From Buttiauxella ferragutiae (GTDB taxonomy: Bacteria > Pseudomonadota > Gammaproteobacteria > Enterobacterales > Enterobacteriaceae), in the NCBI RefSeq assembly GCF_001654915.1, contig NZ_LXEQ01000034.1: a stretch of 64,000 nucleotides of DNA. The stretch is one strand, 5' to 3'. This document shows, piece after piece, positions 8,057-16,205 of the stretch (its first letter is position 1; each line of letters opens with the position of its first letter). The position numbers and the translations under genes are program-made. The notes beneath the pieces are model-generated. The model was not told the origin of the DNA. It saw only the letters and a program-made list of their open reading frames with translations, and ran no database searches.

Positions 8057-8392
8057 ATGCCAAAGATTGTATTTCTGCCTCATCAGGATTTGTGCCCAGA
8101 TGGCGCAGTATTGGAAGCGAATGTCGGTGAAACCATTCTTGATGTTGCCCTGCGCAACGGTATCGAGATTGAACACGCCTGTGAAAAATCCTGTGCTTGC
8201 ACCACTTGCCACTGCGTAGTGCGTGAAGGTTTCGACTCCCTGGCTGAAAGCACGGAAGACGAAGACGATATGCTGGACAAAGCCTGGGGTCTTGAGCCGG
8301 AAAGCCGCTTAAGCTGCCAGGCTCGCGTCACAGACGAAGACCTGGTCGTTGAGATGCCGCGCTACACCATCAACCATGCGCGTGAGCATTAA
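8057..8392 (+). CDS. fdx: ISC-type [2Fe-2S] ferredoxin
   Basis: Electron donor for cluster assembly on IscU. The protein has 111 residues. Cluster ligands are C42, C48, C51 and C87: the first three lie in EHACEKSCACTTCHCVV and the last in RLSCQARV. An additional C46 is conserved in this family. It begins one base after the hscA stop, so translation is probably coupled. iscX follows 12 bases later. Confidence 0.97.
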   Translation: MPKIVFLPHQDLCPDGAVLEANVGETILDVALRNGIEIEHACEKSCACTTCHCVVREGFDSLAESTEDEDDMLDKAWGLEPESRLSCQARVTDEDLVVEMPRYTINHAREH

Positions 8393-8404
8393 CAGGAGTC
8401 GCAA

Positions 8405-8605
8405 ATGGGATTGAAATGGACCGATAGCCGCGAAATCGGCGAAGCACTGTACGACAGCCGCCCGGATCTCGATCCGAAGACGGTACGCTTCACCGATCTG
8501 CATCAATGGATCTGCGACCTGGAAGATTTTGACGACGATCCAAACGCATCCAATGAAAAAATTCTGGAAGCAATTCTGTTAGTCTGGTTAGATGAAGCAG
8601 AATAA
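8405..8605 (+). CDS. iscX: Fe-S assembly modulator IscX
   Basis: Small acidic protein (66 residues) of the IscX/YfhJ family that binds IscS and iron and tunes the rate of cluster assembly. The sequence starts MGLKWTDSREIGEAL and contains the acidic patch EDFDDDPNAS. An AGGAG ribosome site precedes the start. It is the last gene of the isc operon and is followed by a terminator at 8613. Confidence 0.96.
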   Translation: MGLKWTDSREIGEALYDSRPDLDPKTVRFTDLHQWICDLEDFDDDPNASNEKILEAILLVWLDEAE

Positions 8606-8612
8606 AAATAAG

Positions 8613-8638
8613 CGGGCTGCCTCTGGCGGCCCGTTTTT
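8613..8638 (+). terminator. rho-independent terminator of the isc operon
   Basis: A nine-base-pair stem, CGGGCTGCC with GGCGGCCCG (one G-U pair), closes on a TCT loop and is followed by TTTTT. It lies 8 bases after the iscX stop codon. Confidence 0.9.
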
Positions 8639-8675
8639 ATATATAGCATGAGCTGAAAAATATAAGGAAAAGAAC

Positions 8676-9962
8676 ATGACAGAAGCCATGAAAATTAGCC
8701 TTTCCACGTCGCCTGCCGATGCGCGTTGGGGCGAAAAAGCCGCTTATAGTATCAACGACGAAGGGATTACCCTGCACCTGACAGGCAAAGATGACCTGGG
8801 GTTAATCCAGCGTGCTGCCCGTAAAATTGACGGCCAGGGCCTGAAGCATGTGCAACTGGCAGGTGACGGCTGGGATGTAGAAAAAAGCTGGGCATTTTGG
8901 CAAGGCTATCGCGCACCAAAAGGTACGCGTAAAGTTGACTGGGCAGTGCTGGGCGAAGCAGAGCAAAAAGAGCTGAATAACCGCCTGAAAATCATCGACT
9001 GGGTACGTCATACCATCAATACACCAGCAGAAGAACTTGGCCCAGAGCAACTGGCTTCACGCGCCATAGACCTGCTGTGTGATGTGGCATGCGATAACGT
9101 TTCTTACCGCATCACTAAAGGTGAAGATCTGCGCGACCAGAACTATATGGGTATCCATACTGTTGGCCGTGGTTCAGAGCGTGCACCGGTTTTACTGGCG
9201 CTGGATTACAACCCAACAGGCAACCCGGATGCACCGGTTTATGCCTGCCTGGTGGGTAAAGGTATTACTTTCGACTCCGGCGGCTACAGCATCAAGCAAA
9301 GCGCGTTCATGGACTCCATGAAATCGGATATGGGCGGTGCGGCCACCATCACCGGCGCACTGGCATTTGCGATTACTCGTGGCCTGAACAAACGCGTCAA
9401 ACTGTACCTGTGCTGTGCAGATAACTTGATTAGCGGCAATGCCTTTAAATTGGGCGACATCATTAAATATCGCAACGGCAAAACTGTTGAGATTATGAAC
9501 ACCGATGCGGAAGGCCGCCTGGTACTGGCTGACGGCCTGATTGACGCGTGTGCGCAAAAACCAGAATTAATCATCGACTGCGCAACCTTAACGGGAGCGG
9601 CGAAAACGGCACTGGGTAACGATTACCACGCGCTGTTCAGCTTCGATGATGAACTGGTTAATCGCTTGATGGCGAGTGCTGCGGCAGAAAACGAACCGTT
9701 CTGGCGTTTGCCGCTGGCTGAGTTCCACCGCAACCAGTTGCCGTCCAACTTTGCCGAGCTGAACAACACCTCCAACGCCTCCTTCCCTGCGGGTGCGAGT
9801 ACGGCGGCTGGCTTCCTGTCTCACTTCGTGGAAAACTATCACGAAGGTTGGCTGCACATCGACTGCTCTGCAACTTATCGTAAAGGTGCGGTTGAGCAGT
9901 GGTCTGCTGGCGCAACAGGCATTGGTGTGCGTGCGATTGCAAATCTGCTGGTTAGTCAGTAA
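8676..9962 (+). CDS. pepB: aminopeptidase B (M17 leucyl aminopeptidase family)
   Basis: Cytoplasmic metallo-aminopeptidase that removes N-terminal residues, with a broad range including Asp and Glu. The protein has 428 residues, one more than E. coli PepB. The di-metal site signature NTDAEGRL is intact, with upstream ligands in GKGITFDSGGYSIK and MKSDMGGAA. An AAGGA ribosome site lies 10 bases before the ATG. It has its own transcription unit after the isc terminator and is followed by a palindromic repeat cluster, then sseB. Confidence 0.96.
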   Translation: MTEAMKISLSTSPADARWGEKAAYSINDEGITLHLTGKDDLGLIQRAARKIDGQGLKHVQLAGDGWDVEKSWAFWQGYRAPKGTRKVDWAVLGEAEQKELNNRLKIIDWVRHTINTPAEELGPEQLASRAIDLLCDVACDNVSYRITKGEDLRDQNYMGIHTVGRGSERAPVLLALDYNPTGNPDAPVYACLVGKGITFDSGGYSIKQSAFMDSMKSDMGGAATITGALAFAITRGLNKRVKLYLCCADNLISGNAFKLGDIIKYRNGKTVEIMNTDAEGRLVLADGLIDACAQKPELIIDCATLTGAAKTALGNDYHALFSFDDELVNRLMASAAAENEPFWRLPLAEFHRNQLPSNFAELNNTSNASFPAGASTAAGFLSHFVENYHEGWLHIDCSATYRKGAVEQWSAGATGIGVRAIANLLVSQ

Positions 9963-9973
9963 TTCGCTTTTCG

Positions 9974-10124
9974 CCCTCACCCCGACCCTCTCCCCCTGGA
10001 GATGGGGAAAACGGCCAATTCCCTCTCCCTCAGGAGAGGGGGAACACCGATCAATTCCCTCTCCCCCAGGAGAGGGGGACACCGATCAATTCCCTCTCCC
10101 TCAGGGAGAGGGTTAGGGTGAGGG
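9974..10124. repeat. CCCTCACCC-type palindromic repeat cluster, copy B (expanded)
   Basis: The longest of three related clusters (151 bases). It opens with CCCTCACCCCGACCCTCTCC and closes with GAGGGTTAGGGTGAGGG. Inside are three tandem units of about 33 bases built on AATTCCCTCTCC and AGGAGAGGGGGA with the spacer ACACCGATC. The other copies have fewer internal units, so this one has expanded. It separates pepB from sseB, and its end lies 33 bases before the sseB ATG. Long apparent reading frames across it are artefacts of the repeat. Confidence 0.85.
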
Positions 10125-10157
10125 TTGTTTGCCCCACAGACTCATTCTGGAACCACC

Positions 10158-10934
10158 ATGTCAGAACTCAAAAACGAACTCGAAACGCTGCTTGAACAGG
10201 CGGCCACTGAACCTGCTCACCGCCCGGCATTCTTCCGCGTGTTACTGGAATCCACCGTTTGGGTACCGGGTAGCGCCGCTGAAGGCGAAGCCATTGACGC
10301 CGATAGTGCCGTCGAATTGCAGCACTGGGAAAAAGACGATGGCACCTCCGTCATTCCGTTTTTCACCTCTGTTGAAGCGTTACAACAAGCCATCAGCCAC
10401 GAGCAGGCATTTGTTGTGATGCCAGTGCGCACGCTGTTTGAAATGACGCAGGGCGCGACACTGTTTCTGAACGCTAAACTGCCGACCGGCAAAGAATTTA
10501 CCCCGCGTGAAATCACTCATTTAATCAGCGATGAAAGCGATCCTTTAACCCAGCAGGAAGTGCTGGATGGCGGGACATCGTTGCTGCTTTCCGAAGTGGC
10601 TGAGCCACCGGCGCAAATGGTCGATTCATTAACTACGCTGTTCAAAAACCTGAAAACTGTAAAACGTGCGTTCATCTGCTCTATCAAAGAACGTGCTGAC
10701 GAGCAGCCAAACCTGCTGATTGGTATTGAAGCTGAAGGGGATATCGAAGCGATTATTCGCCAGGCTGGAAGTGTGGCGACGGATACGTTACCAGGCGATG
10801 AGCCAGTCGATATTTGCCAGGTGGTGGAAGGCGAAAAGGGCATCAGCCACTTTATGATGGCGCACATTACACCATTCTACGAACGCCGCTGGGGCAGTTT
10901 CTTGCGAGATTTTAAAACCAATCGGATTATCTAA
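10158..10934 (+). CDS. sseB: SseB family protein (enhanced serine sensitivity protein)
   Basis: The protein has 258 residues and is similar along its length to E. coli SseB, named because extra copies alter serine sensitivity. Its biochemical role is unknown. It has no signal peptide or membrane segment. Conserved stretches are ESTVWVPG, DGTSVIPFFTS, VMPVRTLFEMT and FYERRWGSFLRDFK near the end. The frame is open from 10125, but the ATG at 10158 gives MSELKNELE, which matches relatives. There is no strong ribosome site, perhaps because the upstream repeat pushed in close. Confidence 0.93.
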   Translation: MSELKNELETLLEQAATEPAHRPAFFRVLLESTVWVPGSAAEGEAIDADSAVELQHWEKDDGTSVIPFFTSVEALQQAISHEQAFVVMPVRTLFEMTQGATLFLNAKLPTGKEFTPREITHLISDESDPLTQQEVLDGGTSLLLSEVAEPPAQMVDSLTTLFKNLKTVKRAFICSIKERADEQPNLLIGIEAEGDIEAIIRQAGSVATDTLPGDEPVDICQVVEGEKGISHFMMAHITPFYERRWGSFLRDFKTNRII

Positions 10935-10940
10935 AAAAAT

Positions 10941-10970
10941 AAAAACAGCACACGCATGGTGCTGTTTTTA
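10941..10970 (+). terminator. rho-independent terminator after sseB
   Basis: An 11-base-pair perfect stem, AAAAACAGCAC with GTGCTGTTTTT, around a 7-base loop, six bases after the sseB stop. Confidence 0.9.
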
Positions 10971-11079
10971 TTACCATGTAAATTTTTCAGAGTTTGGTAC
11001 CTTGCATTTATAATTACCTGCGAGCAATATTATTTTATAATGTTTAATATTCTTATTTTCAATGACCGGGATGGTTGTG

Positions 11080-13062
11080 ATGAAAAACAAAGGGTTCTTG
11101 TATATATTTGTTATTCCAGTGTTAATTACACTTTATGGGTTTTTCCAACTGTATCGGATGAGTGATGGGCTTTCGCCTTCAGATTATGATTATAATGAAA
11201 TGGCTTTACGGCATTTTTTATCAACAATAGGTTTGATATCGTCACTGCTTAGTTTATTTATCAGTGGTGCCGCGATGGCACTCTGCCGCTATAGTACAAC
11301 TGTTGCCAGAAAATCCCAGAACACACTGGTTATCATGTTTAACCGCTGCCGAAAAGTATTCCCATTCATGATGTTGGGGCAGATTGTTTTTTGTGGTCTC
11401 AGTATAATATTTTATGCCTTTTCAGAAATTGCCTGGATCGTTTCTGCATTTGAAATGGATGCCGGGAGTTATAAATTACTTACCCTGATTGGAATGGGGG
11501 TATTAGGTGTTTTATGGATATTAATAAAAAGTCTCATCAATATTAAAAATTGTTTTGCCATGTTCCAACCCACACCTTCATTAGTTATTGGACATAATGT
11601 TTCTGAACAACAGGCTGCTGGCCTCTGGCAATGGGTTCGGGAACTGGCTGCGAAAATTAATGCAGTCATTCCGGATAATATCGTTGTGGGTATGGAAGAG
11701 TGTTTTTATGTTACCGCTAATTCAGTGCAGCTTGTTGATGGTGAGCATTTAACCGGTAATACGTTGTATTTTCCTGTCACTTACGCACGCTTTATGAGTG
11801 AAGATGAAATTGCTGCGGTCGTCGGCCATGAACTGGGGCATTTTACCGGGCAAGATACCCAGTACAGTTTGCGTTTTACACCACTGTACAGCGGCCTGCA
11901 AAATAGTCTGGAACAGGTTGCTATTAAAGCGATGGGCAATTCATGGATAGATAACATCGTTATCTATCCTGCTCTTTATATCGGGAATTATTTCCTAAAG
12001 AATCTCGACGAAACGGTTAATTACTGGAGCCGTATCCGTGAGCATGCTGCCGATGCTGTTGGTGCAAAAGCCAGTAGCGAGCAGGCGTTTTCTAGCGCAT
12101 TACTGCGCATTTGTGCATTGAGCGATGATATTAGCCAGCAAATTCATCGGCTTTATCAAGGGAAGTTTAACGACCCCGATCTGGCTGCCACAGTCTTTGA
12201 AGCTCTGAAATCAAGAGAAACTATTGATGCGAAAGCACAGCTTGAAAACAGTACCACCCATCCACTAGACAGTCACCCACCCACAAGCTTACGCATTGCG
12301 GCCCTGAATGTGCAGGTTGATGATGCACTGCTCATACAAGCTTCTCGTCCAGTCAGTGAACATGACTATCATAATATGGATAAGTGGTTTGCAGACCCTC
12401 AAGGCTTATGTCAACAACTCACACAGGCTCTCAAAAAAGAACTGGGTGAACAGGGTGAGCAAATTCGCAAAGAGTTGGAAGCCGTCTCTCAAATCGTCGC
12501 CCCAGAAGAAACGCTGACATTTCGCTTAGGCAAAAAAAACGTTTGGTTTATGGGGGGATTTGCAATGGTATTATTTATTATCGCTGCATGGGTTACATCT
12601 CTTATCTTTTCAGGCCCTGGTGCTGCCGGTTCAACGCAAGTAAAGGTAGCGGCATGGACAGCTGGCTTCTCACTATTCTTTGCTCTTGCTTCTGTGGCGA
12701 TGTACAGGAAAACGCTTCAACCGCTATTTACCTTGTCCAATGACAGTATCTTGAGTGTACAGCTCAATAAACCTGTCATGCTTGTTGATATAGAAGATAT
12801 TTCAATGCGAGTGATTCAGAGTAATTGTTATTTGGATCTCATTATGCGCGAGGATGCGGAATTGCCCATTTCTTTACTGGGGCGTTTTTCTCGATCCATT
12901 GCCGTCGTTACCAAAAAACATAAAATAACCATGATCATTGCCGGGACGCTGCTCAAAGAAGGCTGCAACGAAAAGATAAGCTTTGATGAATTGTATGAAT
13001 TATTAGCGAAATATCTGCAGGCTGCACATGCGCGTAGAGTTCTTATTGAGTTGAATAGTTAA
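11080..13062 (+). CDS. membrane-bound M48-family zinc metallopeptidase, accessory
   Basis: The frame opens at 11062, with ATGs at 11062, 11071 and 11080. The last, giving MKNKGFLYIFVIPV, is preferred because GGGATGG lies at normal ribosome-site distance. About 660 residues. Four hydrophobic segments occupy roughly the first 155 residues, then a cytoplasmic or periplasmic M48 domain with the zinc motif HELGH (about residue 250) and the third ligand in REHAADAVGA. Two more membrane helices lie near 500-550 (GGFAMVLFIIAAWV and FSLFFALASVAMY), with a C-terminal tail resembling no domain I know. Codon use and upstream DNA are clearly more AT-rich than in neighbours, and the gene is absent from this position in E. 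coli, so transfer is likely. The substrate is unknown. Confidence 0.85.
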   Translation: MKNKGFLYIFVIPVLITLYGFFQLYRMSDGLSPSDYDYNEMALRHFLSTIGLISSLLSLFISGAAMALCRYSTTVARKSQNTLVIMFNRCRKVFPFMMLGQIVFCGLSIIFYAFSEIAWIVSAFEMDAGSYKLLTLIGMGVLGVLWILIKSLINIKNCFAMFQPTPSLVIGHNVSEQQAAGLWQWVRELAAKINAVIPDNIVVGMEECFYVTANSVQLVDGEHLTGNTLYFPVTYARFMSEDEIAAVVGHELGHFTGQDTQYSLRFTPLYSGLQNSLEQVAIKAMGNSWIDNIVIYPALYIGNYFLKNLDETVNYWSRIREHAADAVGAKASSEQAFSSALLRICALSDDISQQIHRLYQGKFNDPDLAATVFEALKSRETIDAKAQLENSTTHPLDSHPPTSLRIAALNVQVDDALLIQASRPVSEHDYHNMDKWFADPQGLCQQLTQALKKELGEQGEQIRKELEAVSQIVAPEETLTFRLGKKNVWFMGGFAMVLFIIAAWVTSLIFSGPGAAGSTQVKVAAWTAGFSLFFALASVAMYRKTLQPLFTLSNDSILSVQLNKPVMLVDIEDISMRVIQSNCYLDLIMREDAELPISLLGRFSRSIAVVTKKHKITMIIAGTLLKEGCNEKISFDELYELLAKYLQAAHARRVLIELNS

Positions 13063-13095
13063 ACGAGAATATTCTGGTGCAGGTAAAACTGATAT

Positions 13096-13869
13096 TTAGT
13101 TTATTGCCTGCGCCAGCAGTAAATCCATTAACAGCAACAGATTCGACTCAAACGAGGTGATCCCAGAAGCTTCTGCTGCATAGTGGACTGCCTCGTCATA
13201 CAGTTGAAAATGCACATCCGCCAGTTCGGACAGACTGTTCGGCGACGCGCGAGTAAATGCCACAATCGACATCCCAACATTCTGTGCAATCCGCGCTTTA
13301 TCCAGTACCTGTTCGGTTTCACCGCTGCGTGAAATGGCGATAAACACCTGATACTTCGACGCGTTACTCAGAAAAATGCCTCGGCTATCGCCTGGCCCGG
13401 AAATAAATGCAGTTTTCCCCAGCACCTGAAGTTTCTTGGTGAGATATTCGGCAAACAGATAGGAAAAACCCGCGCCGTATAAAAAGAAACTCTCTTTTTC
13501 GCGTAACAGCGCCGCGAATTGCGCCATTAGCTCGGGCGTCACCCAACGAAAGGTTTGCCGGTAATTAGCCACAAATTCATCGAATAAAACCGGCAGGGCG
13601 CCTGCGGGTGGTGCGGGTTGTTGAGCAATATGCGGTGTATTGGAAAGCAGTTGCTTACAGTGCCAGATAAACTCGCTGTAACCGCTAAATCCAAGCTTCT
13701 GGCACAGCCGCATAATGGTCGCGCTGGAGACAAACGTCGCCTGGGCAAGTTCGCGAACCGTGATTTTGCCGACCAGCAATGGATGGTTGGTCAAATGCGA
13801 AAGAACACGGTACTCAGCGCGGGTTAAAGACTCTCCGCGCTCGAGCAAGCCTGCCAGGCGGTTGTCCAT
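13096..13869 (-). CDS. MurR/RpiR-family transcriptional regulator of the alpha-glucoside system
   Basis: The protein has 257 residues: an N-terminal HTH domain (about 1-75, with VRELAQATFVSSATIMRLC) and a SIS sugar-phosphate-binding domain (about 110-230, with LYGAGFSYLFAEY and AISRSGETEQVL). Such proteins sense phosphosugars. GlvR of Bacillus, which controls the glvARC alpha-glucoside genes, is of this family. The ATG overlaps the sseA stop (TAATG), so it is probably translated from the sseA message and belongs to the same unit as the PTS and glucosidase genes. Its likely ligand is an alpha-glucoside 6-phosphate, by context only. Confidence 0.88.
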   Translation of the reverse strand: MDNRLAGLLERGESLTRAEYRVLSHLTNHPLLVGKITVRELAQATFVSSATIMRLCQKLGFSGYSEFIWHCKQLLSNTPHIAQQPAPPAGALPVLFDEFVANYRQTFRWVTPELMAQFAALLREKESFFLYGAGFSYLFAEYLTKKLQVLGKTAFISGPGDSRGIFLSNASKYQVFIAISRSGETEQVLDKARIAQNVGMSIVAFTRASPNSLSELADVHFQLYDEAVHYAAEASGITSFESNLLLLMDLLLAQAIN

Positions 13870-14720
13870 TACAGTGATTGTGCAGGTTCAACAGGTAAAT
13901 CAGAACGGGCACCCCATTCACTCCAGGAGCCGTCGTACAGAGAAACACCGTTGACGCCAAGCGTCGTTAACGCCAGCACGACCACCGCCGCAGTGACACC
14001 TGAGCCGCAACTGGCGATAACCGGTTTATCAAAACTCACACCCTGGCGGATGAAAATTTCATTCAGCTCATCAGTGGTTTTCAACTGACCATTTTCTACC
14101 AAATCACTCCATGGCACGTTTAAGGCGCCCGGAATATGACCGCGTCTTAAACCCGGACGCGGCTCGTCCATTTGTGCATTAAAGCGTGGGGCAGGGCGAG
14201 CATCGACGATTTGTGCGGTGCCTTCATGGCTGACCAGCAGCACATCGGTCAGACGTTTAATCACTAGTGGGTCGAAATTCACATCGAACTCGCCTTCGGG
14301 TAATTCAACATCACCTTTTTCCAGCGGTAATTCTTCGCGCTGCCAGTCGGCGAGCCCCCCGGCCAGAATCGAGACTTTCTCAACGCCAAAAGTCCGCAGC
14401 ATCCACCAGGCGCGTGGGGCGGAAAATAGGTTACCTTCATCGTAAACAATCAGATGTTTATCCTGGCTGATACCCAGCTCGCGCATGGCGACAGCAAAGG
14501 CTTCAGGGCGCGGCATCATATGCGGCAGAGGACTGGTGTGATCGGAAAGGGCTTCGATATCAAAAAATACCGCACCGGGCAGATGGCCTGCACGGTATTC
14601 ACCTGCGAGATCACGATGCTCCTGGCCTGGAGGCGCCATGCGAGCATCAATAATCTGGATATTCTCATCATTAATATGTTCTGCGAGCCAGTCGCCCGCA
14701 ACGAAGAAAGTGGTGGACAT
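13869..14720 (-). CDS. sseA: 3-mercaptopyruvate sulfurtransferase SseA
   Basis: Two-domain rhodanese that transfers sulfur from 3-mercaptopyruvate to thiols or cyanide. The protein has 283 residues. The active-site loop CGSGVT in IASCGSGVTAAV is the mercaptopyruvate-type loop, distinct from the CRKG-like loop of thiosulfate rhodaneses. The frame is open to 14783, but the ATG at 14720 has GGAGG 6 bases upstream and yields MSTTFFVAGDWLAEH, matching E. coli. In E. coli sseA stands alone between sseB and yfhM in the same orientation. Here the alpha-glucoside genes flank it on both sides, with the regulator overlapping its stop. Confidence 0.96.
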   Translation of the reverse strand: MSTTFFVAGDWLAEHINDENIQIIDARMAPPGQEHRDLAGEYRAGHLPGAVFFDIEALSDHTSPLPHMMPRPEAFAVAMRELGISQDKHLIVYDEGNLFSAPRAWWMLRTFGVEKVSILAGGLADWQREELPLEKGDVELPEGEFDVNFDPLVIKRLTDVLLVSHEGTAQIVDARPAPRFNAQMDEPRPGLRRGHIPGALNVPWSDLVENGQLKTTDELNEIFIRQGVSFDKPVIASCGSGVTAAVVVLALTTLGVNGVSLYDGSWSEWGARSDLPVEPAQSL

Positions 14721-14751
14721 GGTTGCCTCCGAATCGTCATTGATTAACGGA

Positions 14752-14779
14752 TTGTCGGTGTTTTTAAGCAAACCGACAA
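14752..14779 (-). other. perfect inverted repeat upstream of sseA
   Basis: TTGTCGGT and ACCGACAA are separated by 12 bases, within the 106-base gap between the glucosidase stop and the sseA start. There is no T tract on the minus strand, so it is not an obvious terminator. It may be a partial attenuator that lowers sseA transcription from the PTS promoter, or an operator. Confidence 0.45.
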
Positions 14780-14826
14780 GCAACCATATCCACTGCTGCG
14801 AAGTGTGCCGTAAATATTAGATAAAG

Positions 14827-16197
14827 TTACGCTTTCACCGCTTCGCCATCTTTCCAGGCTTGTTGCAATTGCGGCCAGTAATCACGATTGGCTTCAATCA
14901 TATCGTCGAGAATCGCTTTCGCATGCTGCATGGTTGGCACAGTACGGTTAAGCGTAAATGCCTGTAACGCCTTCTCGTAGCTGCCTTCGATGGTGGCTTC
15001 AACCAGCAACTGCTCTGAGGCCAACTGCTGCATTAACAACGTCTGGTGGAACAGCGGAACCGCGCCCATGCGCACCGGTTCTGGCCCTTCGGAAGTAATA
15101 TAAGCAGGCACTTCCACCATGGCATCGTATGGCAGGTTGGCAATGGCACCTTTGTTTTCCACAATCACCAGGTGGCGCTGGCGTAAATCAAAGGCCAGCG
15201 AACAGGCAACATCAACAATAAACGCACCGTGCACACCAACGTGGAAGGCATCCGGCAAAATACCGGTTTGCTTATATTCGGCGGCGGCGGCAAACAGTTT
15301 CTTCTCGCGCCCATCCATCACTTCGTTAGCGCGGGTGTAGTCCGGGTTTTGATGCTCAACGATGTCGTTTGGCATCAGGTAATACTGCAAATACGGGTTT
15401 GGCAGGAATTGCGGGAAATGGTCCATAATCGGCTTGATGTGACGCCAGGTTTTCACCCAAGACGGATCGGAATGCTGCGGATCGGTTTGCGCGGCATCTT
15501 CGGTCAGCAGGCCAAACTTCGCAATATGGCGGCGCAATTCCGGCAGGCGATCCTCCCCATCAACCAGCACACGGGTAAACCAGCCAAAATGGTTGAGGCC
15601 GAAGTAATCGACTTCTAATTTATGGCGGTCAACACCGAGAATGGCACCCATATTGCGCATCGCGGCGACCGGCATATCACAAATATTAAGTACTCGCGCT
15701 TTTGGGCGCAGGCGACGCACGCCTTCGGCAACAATCGCCGCAGGGTTGGAATAGTTAACAATCCACGCTTTTTGATGCGCGTAACGTTCGACAAAATCAC
15801 ACAATTCCACCATCGGCAAAATGGTGCGCAGGCCATATGCCAGCCCGCCAGGCCCACAGGTTTCTTGCCCTACCACGCCATGGCGTAGTGGGATTTTTTC
15901 ATCCTGCTCGCGCATTTTGTACTGGCCAACGCGCATTTGAGCGAAAACAAAATGGGCACCGCTAAAGGCAACTTCCGGGTCGGTGGTGACGGTAAATTTA
16001 ATGCTTTGGCTATGGTCGCGAATCACTTTCTCAACCACCGGAGCAATCACCGACTGGCGCTCGCCATCAATATCATAGAGGCGGATTTCAGCTAATGGGA
16101 AATCGGCCAGGCGCACCATCAGGCTCTTAACAATGCCCGGTGTGTAAGTACTACCGCCACCGGCAATGGACAAAATAAACGGGGGTTTAAACATCAT
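14827..16197 (-). CDS. 6-phospho-alpha-glucosidase, GH4 family (AglB/GlvA type)
   Basis: NAD+- and Mn2+-dependent glycosidase that splits alpha-glucoside 6-phosphates (maltose-6-P, sucrose-isomer phosphates) into glucose-6-P and glucose or another sugar. The protein has 456 residues. The N-terminal Rossmann motif is AGGGSTYTPG. The metal-site motif NICDMP (C173) has the CDMP form typical of alpha-specific enzymes; beta-specific members have CN(V/I)P. NHFGW near residue 202 supplies the second metal ligand. GGAG precedes the two adjacent ATGs. It starts 8 bases after the EIICB gene, forming an uptake-plus-hydrolysis pair. Confidence 0.93.
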   Translation of the reverse strand: MMFKPPFILSIAGGGSTYTPGIVKSLMVRLADFPLAEIRLYDIDGERQSVIAPVVEKVIRDHSQSIKFTVTTDPEVAFSGAHFVFAQMRVGQYKMREQDEKIPLRHGVVGQETCGPGGLAYGLRTILPMVELCDFVERYAHQKAWIVNYSNPAAIVAEGVRRLRPKARVLNICDMPVAAMRNMGAILGVDRHKLEVDYFGLNHFGWFTRVLVDGEDRLPELRRHIAKFGLLTEDAAQTDPQHSDPSWVKTWRHIKPIMDHFPQFLPNPYLQYYLMPNDIVEHQNPDYTRANEVMDGREKKLFAAAAEYKQTGILPDAFHVGVHGAFIVDVACSLAFDLRQRHLVIVENKGAIANLPYDAMVEVPAYITSEGPEPVRMGAVPLFHQTLLMQQLASEQLLVEATIEGSYEKALQAFTLNRTVPTMQHAKAILDDMIEANRDYWPQLQQAWKDGEAVKA

Positions 16198-16205
16198 TAG
16201 CTCCT

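Noticed and set aside
8181..8331. Cysteine-rich stretch as a possible metal-binding small gene
   Set aside because: It is the cluster-binding region of fdx.
9793..10116. 107-codon frame running from pepB into the repeat (ending in PSPSGEGE-like repeats)
   Set aside because: Its C-terminal half is a translation of the CCCTCACCC repeat cluster and its N-terminal half overlaps pepB in another frame.
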